From Pontibacter sp. FD36 (GTDB lineage Bacteria; Bacteroidota; Bacteroidia; Cytophagales; Hymenobacteraceae): DNA of 64,000 nt. The stretch lies in assembly GCF_015686655.1 (NCBI RefSeq), contig NZ_JADPMP010000001.1, positions 372,001 to 436,000 on the forward strand. Reading direction: 5' to 3'. Position numbers and translations under genes: made by a program. Every line of letters starts with the position of its first letter. The stretch's first letter is position 1. The notes under the pieces were generated by a model. The model was not told the origin of the DNA and searched no databases. It saw only the letters and a program-made list of their open reading frames with translations. Of this stretch, positions 9,079 to 17,815 are shown piece after piece.

Positions 9079-9331
9079 ATTTATTCTTCTTGTCTTTATC
9101 CTTGTCTTTGTTGCGCAGGTCGCTCACGTCCTCCACTTCATCTTCCTCATCGGCCAGGTGCAGTTCGTCTGGCTCCAGGTCTACATAAACTTCATTACCG
9201 GGTGGTGTGGTCTCCGACTCACGGTCAGTGCCTTTGGGAGCAGGGTTCTTGCTTACTTTATTTCTGTCCTTGTCCTCGCCCAGATGGCCGCTGTCATTTT
9301 TCTTTTCGTGAAAATTATCTTTGTTCTTCAT
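9077..9331 (-). CDS. Highly charged small protein, unknown function
   Basis: An 84-residue protein made almost only of Lys, Asp, Glu, Asn, Arg, Pro and Ser, with a Lys/Asp tail (KDKDKDKKNK). No hydrophobic segment and no recognisable domain; it is almost surely disordered. The middle has VYVDLEPDELHLADEED, an acidic helix-prone patch. Convergent with the preceding lipoprotein gene and sharing its terminator. The composition could also reflect a low-complexity frame, but the ATG, terminator placement and length argue for a gene. Confidence 0.5.
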   Translation of the reverse strand: MKNKDNFHEKKNDSGHLGEDKDRNKVSKNPAPKGTDRESETTPPGNEVYVDLEPDELHLADEEDEVEDVSDLRNKDKDKDKKNK

Positions 9332-9469
9332 ATACTTCAGGTGATTGGGTTCTTGATGATACAGATATAGCCGGTTTACCGTTTACGTAAAAGTGAAGGG
9401 CTAGTCAGTTTATACCTGCCATTTTTTTGGAATAGGGACAGTGTAGCCTATCAATCCGGCCGGTATTTG

Positions 9470-9477
9470 TATATTTG
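9470..9477 (+). promoter_or_regulatory. Candidate -7 box for metG (TATATTTG)
   Basis: TATATTTG fits TAnnTTTG and is followed by 16 bases before the metG ATG. No convincing -33 element at the usual spacing. Confidence 0.45.
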
Positions 9478-9493
9478 CGTTTTTACGAGAACT

Positions 9494-11533
9494 ATGGCTG
9501 AAAACTATAAACGATATACTGTAACGGCAGCGTTGCCTTACGCGAACGGTCCGGTGCACATCGGTCACCTGGCGGGCGTATACCTGCCGGCTGACATCTA
9601 TGTGCGCTACCTGCGTTCGCAGGACAGAGATGTGAAATTCATCTGCGGCTCCGACGAGCACGGGGTGCCAATCACGATCCGCGCCAAGAAAGAGGGCATC
9701 ACGCCGCAGCAGGCCGTGGACAAGTACCACGAACTGATCAAGAAGTCGTTCGAGGATTTTAACGTATCCTTCGATATCTACTCCCGCACCTCTTCACAAA
9801 CGCACCACGAAACGGCTTCTGACTTCTTCAAGAAACTGTATAACGACGGTAAGTTCATAGAGCAGACCACACAGCAGTACTACGACGAGAAGGCACAGCA
9901 ATTCCTGGCTGACCGCTATATCGTGGGTACTTGCCCGAAGTGCGGCAACGAGAACGCCTACGGCGATCAGTGCGAGAGCTGCGGAACTTCCCTCAACGCC
10001 ACCGACCTGATCAACCCGAAAAGCACGCTGAGTGGAGCAGTGCCCGTGATGCGCGAAACCAAACACTGGTACCTGCCACTGAACGAGTACGAGCCCTGGC
10101 TGCGCGAATGGATCGTGGAAGGCCACAAAGGCGACTGGAAGCCGAACGTGTACGGCCAGTGCAAAAGCTGGATCGACCAGGGACTGCAGCCACGTGCCGT
10201 TACCCGCGACCTCGACTGGGGCGTGCCCGTGCCAGTAGAAGGTGCCGAAGGCAAAGTGCTTTACGTGTGGTTTGATGCACCGATCGGTTACATCTCTGCC
10301 ACCAAAGACCTGACGCCAGACTGGGAGAAATACTGGAAAGACCCGGAGTCGAAGCTGGTACATTTCATCGGCAAAGACAACATCGTGTTCCATTGCATCA
10401 TCTTCCCGAGCATGCTCAAAGCACACGGCGACTACGTGCTGCCTGACAACGTGCCAGCCAATGAGTTCCTGAACCTGGAAGGCGACAAGATCTCCACGTC
10501 CCGCAACTGGGCCGTGTGGCTACACGAATACCTGGAGGAGTTTCCGGGCAAAGGTGATGTGCTGCGCTATACCTTGTGCGCCAACGCACCGGAAAGCAAA
10601 GACAACGATTTCACGTGGAAAGACTACCAGGCCCGTAACAACAACGAACTGTTAGCCATTCTGGGCAACTTTATCAACCGCGCTGTGGTGCTGACCCAAA
10701 AGTACTACAACGGCGAAGTGCCAGCCCGTGGCGAGCTGCAGGACTACGACAAAGAGGTGCTGGGTGTACTGGAAGGTATGCCGATGGTAATTGCCACCTA
10801 CATCGAGCGCTACCGCTTCCGCGACGCCTTGAGCGAACTGATGAACCTGGCCCGCCTGGGTAACAAATACCTGGCCGACACCGAGCCCTGGAAACTGATC
10901 AAGACAGACGAGGAGCGCGTGAAAACCATCATGAACATTGCGCTGCAGATCTCAGGCAGTCTGAGCATTTTGATGGAGCCTTTCCTCCCAGAGTCGGCTG
11001 CTAAACTGCGCTCTATGCTGAGCATGAATCCTGGCAAGTGGGCTGCTGCCGGTGCTGCTGATCTGCTGCCGGCTGGCCACGTGATCGGTACGCCGGAGCT
11101 GATGTTCGAGAAAATCGAAGACGCGGCTGTGGATGCCCAGGTACAGAAACTCCTTGACACCAAGAAAGCCAACGAAGCAGCCAATGCCTTTGTGGAGCCA
11201 GCTAAGGAGAATATCACTTTTGAAGACTTCACCAAGATCGATATCCGTATCGGTACGATCATAGAGGCCGAGAAAGTGGCGAAGACCAAAAAACTGCTGA
11301 AGCTGAAGATTGATACAGGTATAGATCAGCGCACCGTGGTGAGCGGCATCGCCGAGTTCTTCAACCCGGATGAGATCATCGGGCAGCAGGTGAGCATTCT
11401 GGTGAACCTGGCGCCGCGCGAGATCAAAGGCATTACCAGCCAGGGCATGATCCTGATGGCCGAAAATGCAGATGGTTCGCTTGCCTTTGTGCAGCCAAGC
11501 AAAGAAGTAAAAAATGGCGGTACGGTGAGCTAA
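9494..11533 (+). CDS. metG: Methionine-tRNA ligase
   Basis: Charges initiator and elongator tRNA-Met. A 679-residue class I synthetase: HIGH at 22-25, a zinc knuckle with Cys147, Cys150, Cys160 and Cys163, the KMSKS loop as KISTS at 332-336, an anticodon-binding helical region, and a C-terminal OB-fold tRNA-binding domain (about 570-679, including DIRIGTI and SQGMIL) that dimerises the enzyme. The 4-Cys zinc domain puts it with the MetG1/E. coli-like form. ATG 9494 is chosen since residues upstream are not synthetase-like and the -7 box at 9470 precedes it. Ends before a strong terminator. Confidence 0.98.
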   Translation: MAENYKRYTVTAALPYANGPVHIGHLAGVYLPADIYVRYLRSQDRDVKFICGSDEHGVPITIRAKKEGITPQQAVDKYHELIKKSFEDFNVSFDIYSRTSSQTHHETASDFFKKLYNDGKFIEQTTQQYYDEKAQQFLADRYIVGTCPKCGNENAYGDQCESCGTSLNATDLINPKSTLSGAVPVMRETKHWYLPLNEYEPWLREWIVEGHKGDWKPNVYGQCKSWIDQGLQPRAVTRDLDWGVPVPVEGAEGKVLYVWFDAPIGYISATKDLTPDWEKYWKDPESKLVHFIGKDNIVFHCIIFPSMLKAHGDYVLPDNVPANEFLNLEGDKISTSRNWAVWLHEYLEEFPGKGDVLRYTLCANAPESKDNDFTWKDYQARNNNELLAILGNFINRAVVLTQKYYNGEVPARGELQDYDKEVLGVLEGMPMVIATYIERYRFRDALSELMNLARLGNKYLADTEPWKLIKTDEERVKTIMNIALQISGSLSILMEPFLPESAAKLRSMLSMNPGKWAAAGAADLLPAGHVIGTPELMFEKIEDAAVDAQVQKLLDTKKANEAANAFVEPAKENITFEDFTKIDIRIGTIIEAEKVAKTKKLLKLKIDTGIDQRTVVSGIAEFFNPDEIIGQQVSILVNLAPREIKGITSQGMILMAENADGSLAFVQPSKEVKNGGTVS

Positions 11534-11554
11534 GCTATACCTGTCCAACATATA

Positions 11555-11590
11555 AAAAGCCCTTGCCTGTTTCGATAGGCAAGGGCTTTT
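11555..11590. terminator. Intrinsic terminator after metG
   Basis: A 14-bp perfect stem, AAAAGCCCTTGCCT with its complement, and an 8-base loop; serves metG and the convergent MFS gene. Confidence 0.9.
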
Positions 11591-11612
11591 GCTTTATACC
11601 TGTACTCGGGTT

Positions 11613-12884
11613 TTATCCTACCATCACACCCGCTTCCCCGGAGGCCACAATCGGTTGCTTGCGAAGGCGCTCCCGCTCCATGTACTGCACCACGAAGTAA
11701 AATCCTACCGCCGTGATCACAGCCAATCCGCCCACACTCCACCACAGGGTGTCAAAGCCATACTTGGAGGCGATGGTGGTACCCAGGTATGGCGCTACCA
11801 CATGCGCTGCAGCGTAAGAAATGGTATAAAGGCCCATATAGGAGCCCCGGTTATTCTCCGTAGAGCGCTCCACCGTAATCGTGGCCATAAACGGCATCGC
11901 CAGTATCTCGGACAGGCTCAGTAAGAACATGGCCACATACAGGGTGCTTACCTCCATGTTCAGATTCAAAAGTATAAACGAGAACCCCAGCATCAGCATA
12001 CCTGTCACGATCAGCACGGACTTGCGCACTTTGTCACCGATCAGGTATACGGCGATCATCTCCAGCATGAATACGATAAAGCCGTTGAACGCCAACAAGC
12101 TGCCTATACCTGTTTCAGACAATTGGTATACCTGCCGGTAATAAAGCGGCAGGGTGGTGATAAACTGAAAGAAGATGGCGGCGAAGCTGCAGCACAAAAC
12201 AGTGAACAGCAGAAAAGGCACGTCCCTGTATGGCGAGCGTTCGGCAGGTATAGCCTGTTCAGTTTGTTCAGCTTTCTTCCTCGGCTGCGGGCGATGCCCC
12301 TGCTGGTTCCGGAAGTAAAAGAAGAAGAAGATACCTGCTGAAATACAGGTGATGCCATCTGCTATAAACAGCCACCGATAGGAGATAGCCGCCAGAAACC
12401 CACCCAGTGCCGGCCCAATGGAAAAGCCCAGGTTGAGCGCCATACGGTTGAGCGAGAAAGCTCTTGTTACATTCTCAGGTCGGGCATAATACGAGATAGA
12501 AACCGAGTTAGCCGGACGCAGCGTGTCATTCACCAGGCTGAGGATGAATACTCCCGCCGCCATGTACTCAAACTCCCGCAGATTGAGCAACAGGAAGTAC
12601 AAACTGCCTCCAACCGTCAGGCTCAGAAACTGTACCTTGAAGTGGCCCACCCGGTCTGTAAGCCAACCACCCAAAAAGGAACCGCATACCGAGCCGAGCC
12701 CATAGATACTCAGGATCATACCTGCCTCCTTGAGCGAATAGTCCAGTACCTCAGTCAGGTATACAGCCAGAAATGGCGTTACCATGGCCCCGCTCCGGTT
12801 GATGAACATCACCAGCGACATCATCCAGGCAGGACGGGAGAGGCCTCCGAAAGCATTGCGGTATAAAAGGAACAGGCGTTTCAT
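11613..12884 (-). CDS. MFS transporter (DHA1/MdtH-like)
   Basis: A 423-residue polytopic membrane protein with about twelve hydrophobic segments in two halves separated by a charged loop (around residues 190-215, rich in Arg, Lys, Gln and Glu). The GGWLTDRVGHFK sequence at about 77-88 is the MFS signature between helices 2 and 3. N-terminal similarity to MdtH/YceL-type multidrug exporters; the substrate is not predictable. Inner membrane. It lies downstream of two other minus-strand genes with a 35-base gap, possibly co-transcribed with the small membrane protein upstream. Confidence 0.88.
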   Translation of the reverse strand: MKRLFLLYRNAFGGLSRPAWMMSLVMFINRSGAMVTPFLAVYLTEVLDYSLKEAGMILSIYGLGSVCGSFLGGWLTDRVGHFKVQFLSLTVGGSLYFLLLNLREFEYMAAGVFILSLVNDTLRPANSVSISYYARPENVTRAFSLNRMALNLGFSIGPALGGFLAAISYRWLFIADGITCISAGIFFFFYFRNQQGHRPQPRKKAEQTEQAIPAERSPYRDVPFLLFTVLCCSFAAIFFQFITTLPLYYRQVYQLSETGIGSLLAFNGFIVFMLEMIAVYLIGDKVRKSVLIVTGMLMLGFSFILLNLNMEVSTLYVAMFLLSLSEILAMPFMATITVERSTENNRGSYMGLYTISYAAAHVVAPYLGTTIASKYGFDTLWWSVGGLAVITAVGFYFVVQYMERERLRKQPIVASGEAGVMVG

Positions 12885-12919
12885 GATATGCCTCGATTTT
12901 ACTTAATTTATTTACTGTG

Positions 12920-13225
12920 CTAACCCATAAGGGAAACAATCACCCAAAGCAGGTTATAGCCCAGATTGAACAGCACGATTGCCGTGACGATACCGCCAAA
13001 GCAGCCTGCTTGCAGTTGGCTATCCGTTCTGCTTTGGCTCCGGAAGTAGAAGATGGCTAGAGTCCCAGCTACTAATAGCAGAATAGCCAACGTCACTAGA
13101 AATAAACCCTGCGGATAGTCGACCTCGGTATAGGCTACTCCGAAATTGCCAATCGTGAGCATACCTACCGCTATACCTGTCCAGAAGTAAAAATCTGTTT
13201 TGCGGCTCAGCAGGAAGTCGACCAT
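12920..13225 (-). CDS. Small membrane protein, unknown function
   Basis: A 101-residue protein with three hydrophobic segments (about residues 13-31, 38-60 and 75-98) joined by short loops; the loop FRSQSRTDSQLQ is positively charged. I do not recognise a family. Inner membrane by prediction. It starts 9 bases after the pth stop on the same strand, so it is likely translated from the same message as pth. Confidence 0.7.
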   Translation of the reverse strand: MVDFLLSRKTDFYFWTGIAVGMLTIGNFGVAYTEVDYPQGLFLVTLAILLLVAGTLAIFYFRSQSRTDSQLQAGCFGGIVTAIVLFNLGYNLLWVIVSLMG

Positions 13226-13234
13226 GTAGCAGGC

Positions 13235-13879
13235 TTACTTGGTGTTATACTGGTTCATGGTGCGCTCTAGCCCAATGCTGCCAAATGCGATCACAGACTC
13301 AGCTGCTTTTTCAATAATGCCTGGCAGGTCGATCTTTTCATCGTCACTGAACGTGCTCAATACATAATCCACCTGCTTGCCCTTGTGGAAAGTGTCGCCA
13401 ACACCGAAGCGCAGACGTGGGTAGTTGTTGTGGCCCAGGGTCTGCTCAATGTGCTTCAAGCCATTGTGCCCGCCTGCACTGCCTTTGGCGCGGATGCGCA
13501 GCTTCCCAAAGGGCAGGGCAATGTCGTCGGTGATCACCATCATCTGATCTGGTGTCAGTTTCAGGTTGCTGAGCCAGTGACTCACGGCCTTGCCGCTCAG
13601 GTTCATGTAAGTGGTGGGTTTCACCAGCACATAGGTGCGGCCCTTGCTCTTGATCTCGGTCACGAAGGAGTGGCGGCCTGTGTCAAACTTTGCATCAAAT
13701 TTCTGCGCCAGGTAGTCCAGCACCATAAAACCGATGTTGTGACGCGTCTCCGCGTATTCCGGGCCAATATTGCCAAGGCCCACGATCAGGTATTTCATAC
13801 TTGTATCTTCAATGCTCGCTGCCGCCTCTTGTCCAAGACCCAGCCATTGTTTTAGCTTTGTAATAGGTGAATTGCTCAA
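13235..13879 (-). CDS. pth: Peptidyl-tRNA hydrolase
   Basis: Releases peptides from prematurely dropped peptidyl-tRNA. The catalytic domain begins at an internal Met (ATG 13798) with VGLGNIGPEY, then TRHNIGF carrying the catalytic His (His20 by domain numbering), the DDIALPFGK region and GGHNGLK. From the first ATG (13879) the protein has 214 residues, including a 27-residue N-terminal extension that begins MSNSPITKLKQWLGLG. Both starts are open; the domain start gives the usual length of 187. Likely first gene of a pth-small membrane protein-MFS run. Confidence 0.95.
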   Translation of the reverse strand: MSNSPITKLKQWLGLGQEAAASIEDTSMKYLIVGLGNIGPEYAETRHNIGFMVLDYLAQKFDAKFDTGRHSFVTEIKSKGRTYVLVKPTTYMNLSGKAVSHWLSNLKLTPDQMMVITDDIALPFGKLRIRAKGSAGGHNGLKHIEQTLGHNNYPRLRFGVGDTFHKGKQVDYVLSTFSDDEKIDLPGIIEKAAESVIAFGSIGLERTMNQYNTK

Positions 13880-14014
13880 TGGTTAAATTTTTAAATGCTA
13901 CAGTTTTAAATTCTGGAAACCCAATTTACGCCTGTGCACCAAGGTGAGAGGATATGGACCGCATATCTGGTGTAGCAGGCAACAATTTAGTAATTAAACC
14001 ATTTAGCCATTTAG
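13877..14014. repeat. Intergenic imperfect palindrome of short near-repeats
   Basis: CAATGGTTAAATTTTTAAAT at 13877-13897 faces a complementary AATTTAGTAATTAAACCATT arm at about 13983-14014. It overlaps the longer pth start by three bases. Member of the family described at 8093. Confidence 0.5.
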
Positions 14015-14026
14015 GAGAAACAAAAA

Positions 14027-14055
14027 ATCCTGCCCTGCTCGGAGCAGGACAGGAT
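14027..14055 (-). terminator. Intrinsic terminator after rplY
   Basis: A 13-bp stem with one mismatch and a CGG loop. On the minus strand it is followed by a T-run (A-run at 14022-14027 on plus), just after the rplY stop. Confidence 0.75.
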
Positions 14056-14081
14056 CTTGAATGCTTTTGAAGCAACAGTAA

Positions 14082-14669
14082 TTATTTCTTACCGCCGCGA
14101 GCTTCTTCAGCCTGTGCGCTCTTAAGAGCACGTGGAATCGTAACAGTTGCTACCGGAGCAAGTGGGTTGGTCAGGATCTCGTAGTCACCTTTCGCAATCT
14201 TGCTTACTTTGATAGACTTGCCAAGCTCCAGGTCAGAGATGTTCACCTCGATATAATCCGGAAGGTTAGCTGGAAGGGCCTTGATTTTCAGCTTACGCAG
14301 CTTAGTTACCAATTTACCACCTACCATTACACCAGGAGAGTTACCAACGAACTTAACAGGAACGTCGATTTTCACTTCTTTGTCTTCTTGCAGCTGCAGG
14401 AAGTCAACGTGAAGCAGCATTTCGTTTACTGGGTGGAACTGTACGTCCTGAAGGATCGCTCTGTAGTGCGTGCCTTCGATATTCAGATCAACTTCGTATA
14501 CTTCTGGAGAATAAACTAAGTCTCTGAACAGGATAGCTGGGGCGTAGAAGTGAACTTGCTCAGCGCCGCCATACAATACACCTGGTACATAAGACTCATT
14601 GCGCAGCTCTTTCGTCTGTGCTTTACCGAGATTTGCTCTTTTAAACCCTATAATCTCTAAAGTTTTCAT
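14082..14669 (-). CDS. rplY: 50S ribosomal protein L25/general stress protein Ctc
   Basis: A 195-residue 5S rRNA-binding protein of the long CTC form: an N-terminal L25 beta-barrel (residues 1-95, with RNESYVPGVLYGG) and a C-terminal TL5-type domain (about 96-185, DVPVKFVGNSPGV and LPDYIEVNISDLELG). The tail is Ala/Glu/Lys-rich. ATG 14669 is used because the 11 residues upstream in frame are not part of the domain. A -7 box lies at 14700-14707. Next to prs and pth; the order prs-rplY-pth is common in many bacteria and supports the assignments. Confidence 0.96.
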   Translation of the reverse strand: MKTLEIIGFKRANLGKAQTKELRNESYVPGVLYGGAEQVHFYAPAILFRDLVYSPEVYEVDLNIEGTHYRAILQDVQFHPVNEMLLHVDFLQLQEDKEVKIDVPVKFVGNSPGVMVGGKLVTKLRKLKIKALPANLPDYIEVNISDLELGKSIKVSKIAKGDYEILTNPLAPVATVTIPRALKSAQAEEARGGKK

Positions 14670-14699
14670 AAAAATGAATTTGTTAAATTTTTGAAGGCA

Positions 14700-14707
14700 C
14701 AAAGGTA
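14700..14707 (-). promoter_or_regulatory. Candidate -7 box for rplY (TACCTTTG)
   Basis: Reads TACCTTTG on the minus strand, 30 bases from the rplY start. At 20 bases further out the sequence is TTTA, one base from the -33 TTTG. Confidence 0.5.
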
Positions 14708-14718
14708 TGGATTTAATC

Positions 14719-14874
14719 GTTGATTGTTAAATTGTTGATTGTTTTTTTCTTATACTGTACAATCAATTCAAAACCAACCGCCATATCCTTTGTAAGGCCT
14801 ACTCCACTATTAAATACAATTGCTGGTTATTAACCATTGCGGACAACAATCAACAACCAGCAATTAACAATCAA
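14719..14874. repeat. Intergenic imperfect palindrome of short near-repeats
   Basis: TTGATTGTTAAATTGTTGAT-type arm at 14719-14742 and complementary CAACAATCAACAACCAGCAA-type arm at 14843-14874, filling the gap between prs and rplY. Same family as 8093. Confidence 0.55.
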
Positions 14875-14876
14875 TA

Positions 14877-15806
<930 letters not shown>

Positions 15807-15852
15807 AATAATGCTAAATGTTTGAAGGGTTTGGTTTAGGTTATTATGCCTG

Positions 15853-15860
15853 CAAAGCTA
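15853..15860 (-). promoter_or_regulatory. Candidate -7 box for prs (TAGCTTTG)
   Basis: Reads TAGCTTTG on the minus strand, 46 bases from the prs ATG; no clear -33 element. Confidence 0.4.
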
Positions 15861-15927
15861 CGAAATTCCGCAGATATGCTACCTGATATTTCTGATTTTT
15901 AATTAGTTAGGCAGGAGGGTATAAAGC

Positions 15928-15964
15928 AAAAAAGGCAACCCGCATCGCTGTGGGTTGCCTTTTT
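15928..15964. terminator. Terminator after tRNA-Gln
   Basis: AAAAAGGCAACCC and its perfect complement around a 10-base loop, 4 bases from the tRNA 3' end. Fits termination of the minus-strand tRNA transcript. Confidence 0.85.
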
Positions 15965-15967
15965 AAG

Positions 15968-16040
15968 TTGTCCGACCAGGTTTCGAACCTGGACTCTTCT
16001 GAACCAAAATCAGACGTGTTGCCAGTTACACCATCGGACA
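15968..16040 (-). tRNA. tRNA-Gln (anticodon TTG)
   Basis: The minus strand folds as a full cloverleaf: 7-bp acceptor TGTCCGA/TCGGACA, D arm with TGGTGTAACTGGCA, an anticodon arm whose loop reads TTTTGGT (anticodon TTG), and a T arm with GGTTCGAACC. 73 bases including the discriminator A. CCA is not encoded, as is usual in this phylum. A terminator follows. Confidence 0.95.
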
Positions 16041-16617
16041 AGCTACCTACTAGATTTCAGGGTGGAAGCCCCTTCGTCGTTCAGTGATGCAAAGATAGGC
16101 AGGCTATTTTAAACTGCAAACATTTGCCTCAAATTTTTTTGAAAAATATAGTCCAAAATCTGCTTTAGCGCCTTGTTCTAGTGCTTTTTGGTTACGCTTT
16201 TGCCATCCGATAGTTCGCTTTGGCAGGGGCGAACAGGAGCTGATTTGGTGCTTAATTGAGTGAAATTCACAGTCTTATTCTGAGGCTCTTTACTAGATTT
16301 GACCAGCTTCTTCGCCTAGTCCTGAGTTACAGGGCAGAGCCGGCGCAAGCTTAAAAAAATTTCAGGAGCTGATATTTTTTTCTGTTCCATTGCCGGATTC
16401 AGGCCTTCAGGTATAGCAAATGCAGGGTGATGTAAATAAAGTAGCGCCCAGAAGATGTAGTAGGTCACGCATTAAGTTGAAGCACTCCTTGTCATGTTAA
16501 ATAAGGTATAGCTTAAAGGGCTGGGTGCCAATGTGGATAAATATAACTGATTTTATGGTCCTTGCGTGTCACCAACTGGCAAGTCCTGCGTAAAGAACCT
16601 TGCTAAATCTTCCAATT
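16041..16617. other. Gene-free stretch between tRNA-Gln and a small gene
   Basis: About 580 bases with no convincing coding frame. It is AT-rich with T-runs (about 16130-16145 and 16355-16385) and two copies of the AGGTATAG motif (near 16410 and 16505). I see no structured RNA that I can name. Confidence 0.4.
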
Positions 16618-16854
16618 ATGTATTCATCTACCATGACGGTCACTACTGACATCATTACCACTACCTGCGGACGTGAGCTTGACCTTAGCCGTACTGAGCT
16701 GATCATTGAGCGTTCCAACAGCCTTTTCAGTTATAATATCCATAAACTGAATTCGGGCGAATATGTGATAGCAGAGAAGTTCTTTGCCAACCCTTTTAAC
16801 AACCGCTACATCCTGCTCAATGACGAGCAGATTGAGATGCTGAAACATTTGTAG
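16618..16854 (+). CDS. Small protein, unknown function
   Basis: A 78-residue soluble protein that I do not recognise. It begins MYSSTMTVTT and contains GEYVIAEKFFANPF and a C-terminal LLNDEQIEMLKHL helix. ATG 16618 is the first Met of the compact form; an upstream TTG at 16600 is less likely. No signal peptide or membrane segment. The synonymous-site composition is like that of neighbours. Sits just before the tiny hydrophobic frame at 16915. Confidence 0.5.
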   Translation: MYSSTMTVTTDIITTTCGRELDLSRTELIIERSNSLFSYNIHKLNSGEYVIAEKFFANPFNNRYILLNDEQIEMLKHL

Positions 16855-16914
16855 TGCTTTTGACGAATAAGGAGTTTGTCTTTAGAACAATCAAACAAGA
16901 TTACGCTTACAATT

Positions 16915-16971
16915 ATGTTTAAATTTTTAGCCTTCCGCTTATTCCGGGCCATCTGGGCTCAGATTCTTTAA
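16915..16971 (+). CDS. Candidate 18-residue hydrophobic, cationic peptide
   Basis: ATG to TAA encodes MFKFLAFRLFRAIWAQIL, which has three positive charges, no acidic residue, and otherwise hydrophobic or aromatic residues that would form an amphipathic helix. It lies 29 bases before a 16-bp terminator-like hairpin and has no other gene on the same short transcript. That is the layout of a free-standing small membrane peptide or of a leader with attenuator. No homologue is known to me. Confidence 0.3.
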   Translation: MFKFLAFRLFRAIWAQIL

Positions 16972-16999
16972 AATTTAAGAACCACTCTAAAAATACCAG

Positions 17000-17056
17000 G
17001 CCATCTCCGCCATGCACTGTTTGTTAGCAAGCTGCGCATGGCGGAGATGGCTTTTT
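17000..17056 (+). terminator. Strong 16-bp hairpin with T-run
   Basis: 17000-17015 pairs perfectly with 17036-17051 around a 20-base loop, followed by six T. Ends the transcript that carries the small peptide frame at 16915. Confidence 0.85.
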
Positions 17057-17174
17057 AGAGGCGTTTGCAACTGGTATACCTCCGTCTGCTAAATAATGAC
17101 CTTACTTATTGGTAATGATGCGTTTAAGTATTATGTTCACAGTTATTAACAGTGGTTCATTTTAAGTCATTGCT

Positions 17175-17714
17175 ATGAAACAGGTTTATCTTTTACCCAT
17201 GTTACTGTGTGCCGCTATAGGTGTTGAAGCCGTACGTGGTGCCGGACCTGCTCCGTTGAAGGGAGAGGGTGCTTCTTTTAATGCTTCTGAATTGATGGTC
17301 TCCTCTCAGGATACTATTGTGAAGGGGCAAGACTCTACGAAGGTGGCCTATGTGCGGGAAGACGACCCCAAAATGAAAAAGAAAGCCCCGACTGTTAAAA
17401 AGACCAGGATCTCCTATAAACGGGATGTGCAGCGGGCCTCGTTGTCCAAGCAAAGTGCGGAGGGTAATATGATTGATGTCATTGTAATGCAGTCAGGCCG
17501 TGTGTTGCGCAACCTGGAAGACGTGCAATTAGCTGGCAGCAGCGGAAACCAATTGTCTTCACAGAATTTTATAGGTTTCGAAAACATGGTGATTCCCTTC
17601 GAAGGCACCGTCCGGTTCAGGGCATCTAACCAAATGGGTACTGCCACCTACGACCGCGAAGTGCGCTTCACTGTAATGGAGCAGGGGCGCTGGGTGTTGA
17701 GGATCGATCTTTAG
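17175..17714 (+). CDS. Secreted protein, unknown function
   Basis: A 179-residue protein with a signal-like N-terminus (MKQVYLLPMLLCAAIGVEAV) and a mature region in two parts: a Lys-rich, probably flexible stretch (residues 55-95, with KMKKKAPTVKKTR) and a beta-rich C-terminal part (about 97-179) ending in QGRWVLRIDL. Alternating hydrophobic residues suggest a small beta-sandwich. No family recognised. It has its own terminator. Likely periplasmic; the odd feature is the high positive charge of the linker. Confidence 0.65.
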   Translation: MKQVYLLPMLLCAAIGVEAVRGAGPAPLKGEGASFNASELMVSSQDTIVKGQDSTKVAYVREDDPKMKKKAPTVKKTRISYKRDVQRASLSKQSAEGNMIDVIVMQSGRVLRNLEDVQLAGSSGNQLSSQNFIGFENMVIPFEGTVRFRASNQMGTATYDREVRFTVMEQGRWVLRIDL

Positions 17715-17728
17715 TGAGTTGTAACTTC

Positions 17729-17746
17729 ATACCTGTCGCAGGTATA
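17729..17746. repeat. Paired CAGGTAT half-sites forming a 7-bp hairpin
   Basis: ATACCTG, three bases TCG, then CAGGTAT. The dispersed motif appears here as an inverted pair between the secreted protein and its terminator. Confidence 0.6.
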
Positions 17747-17757
17747 GCCTTATAAAG

Positions 17758-17796
17758 AAACAGCCGCAGTGAGAATCATCTCGCTGCGGCTGTTCT
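17758..17796. terminator. Bidirectional terminator
   Basis: A 14-bp stem (ACAGCCGCAGTGAG with one wobble) and an AATCAT loop between convergent genes. Confidence 0.85.
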
Positions 17797-17815
17797 ATGT
17801 TTTAGGATTTGTATT

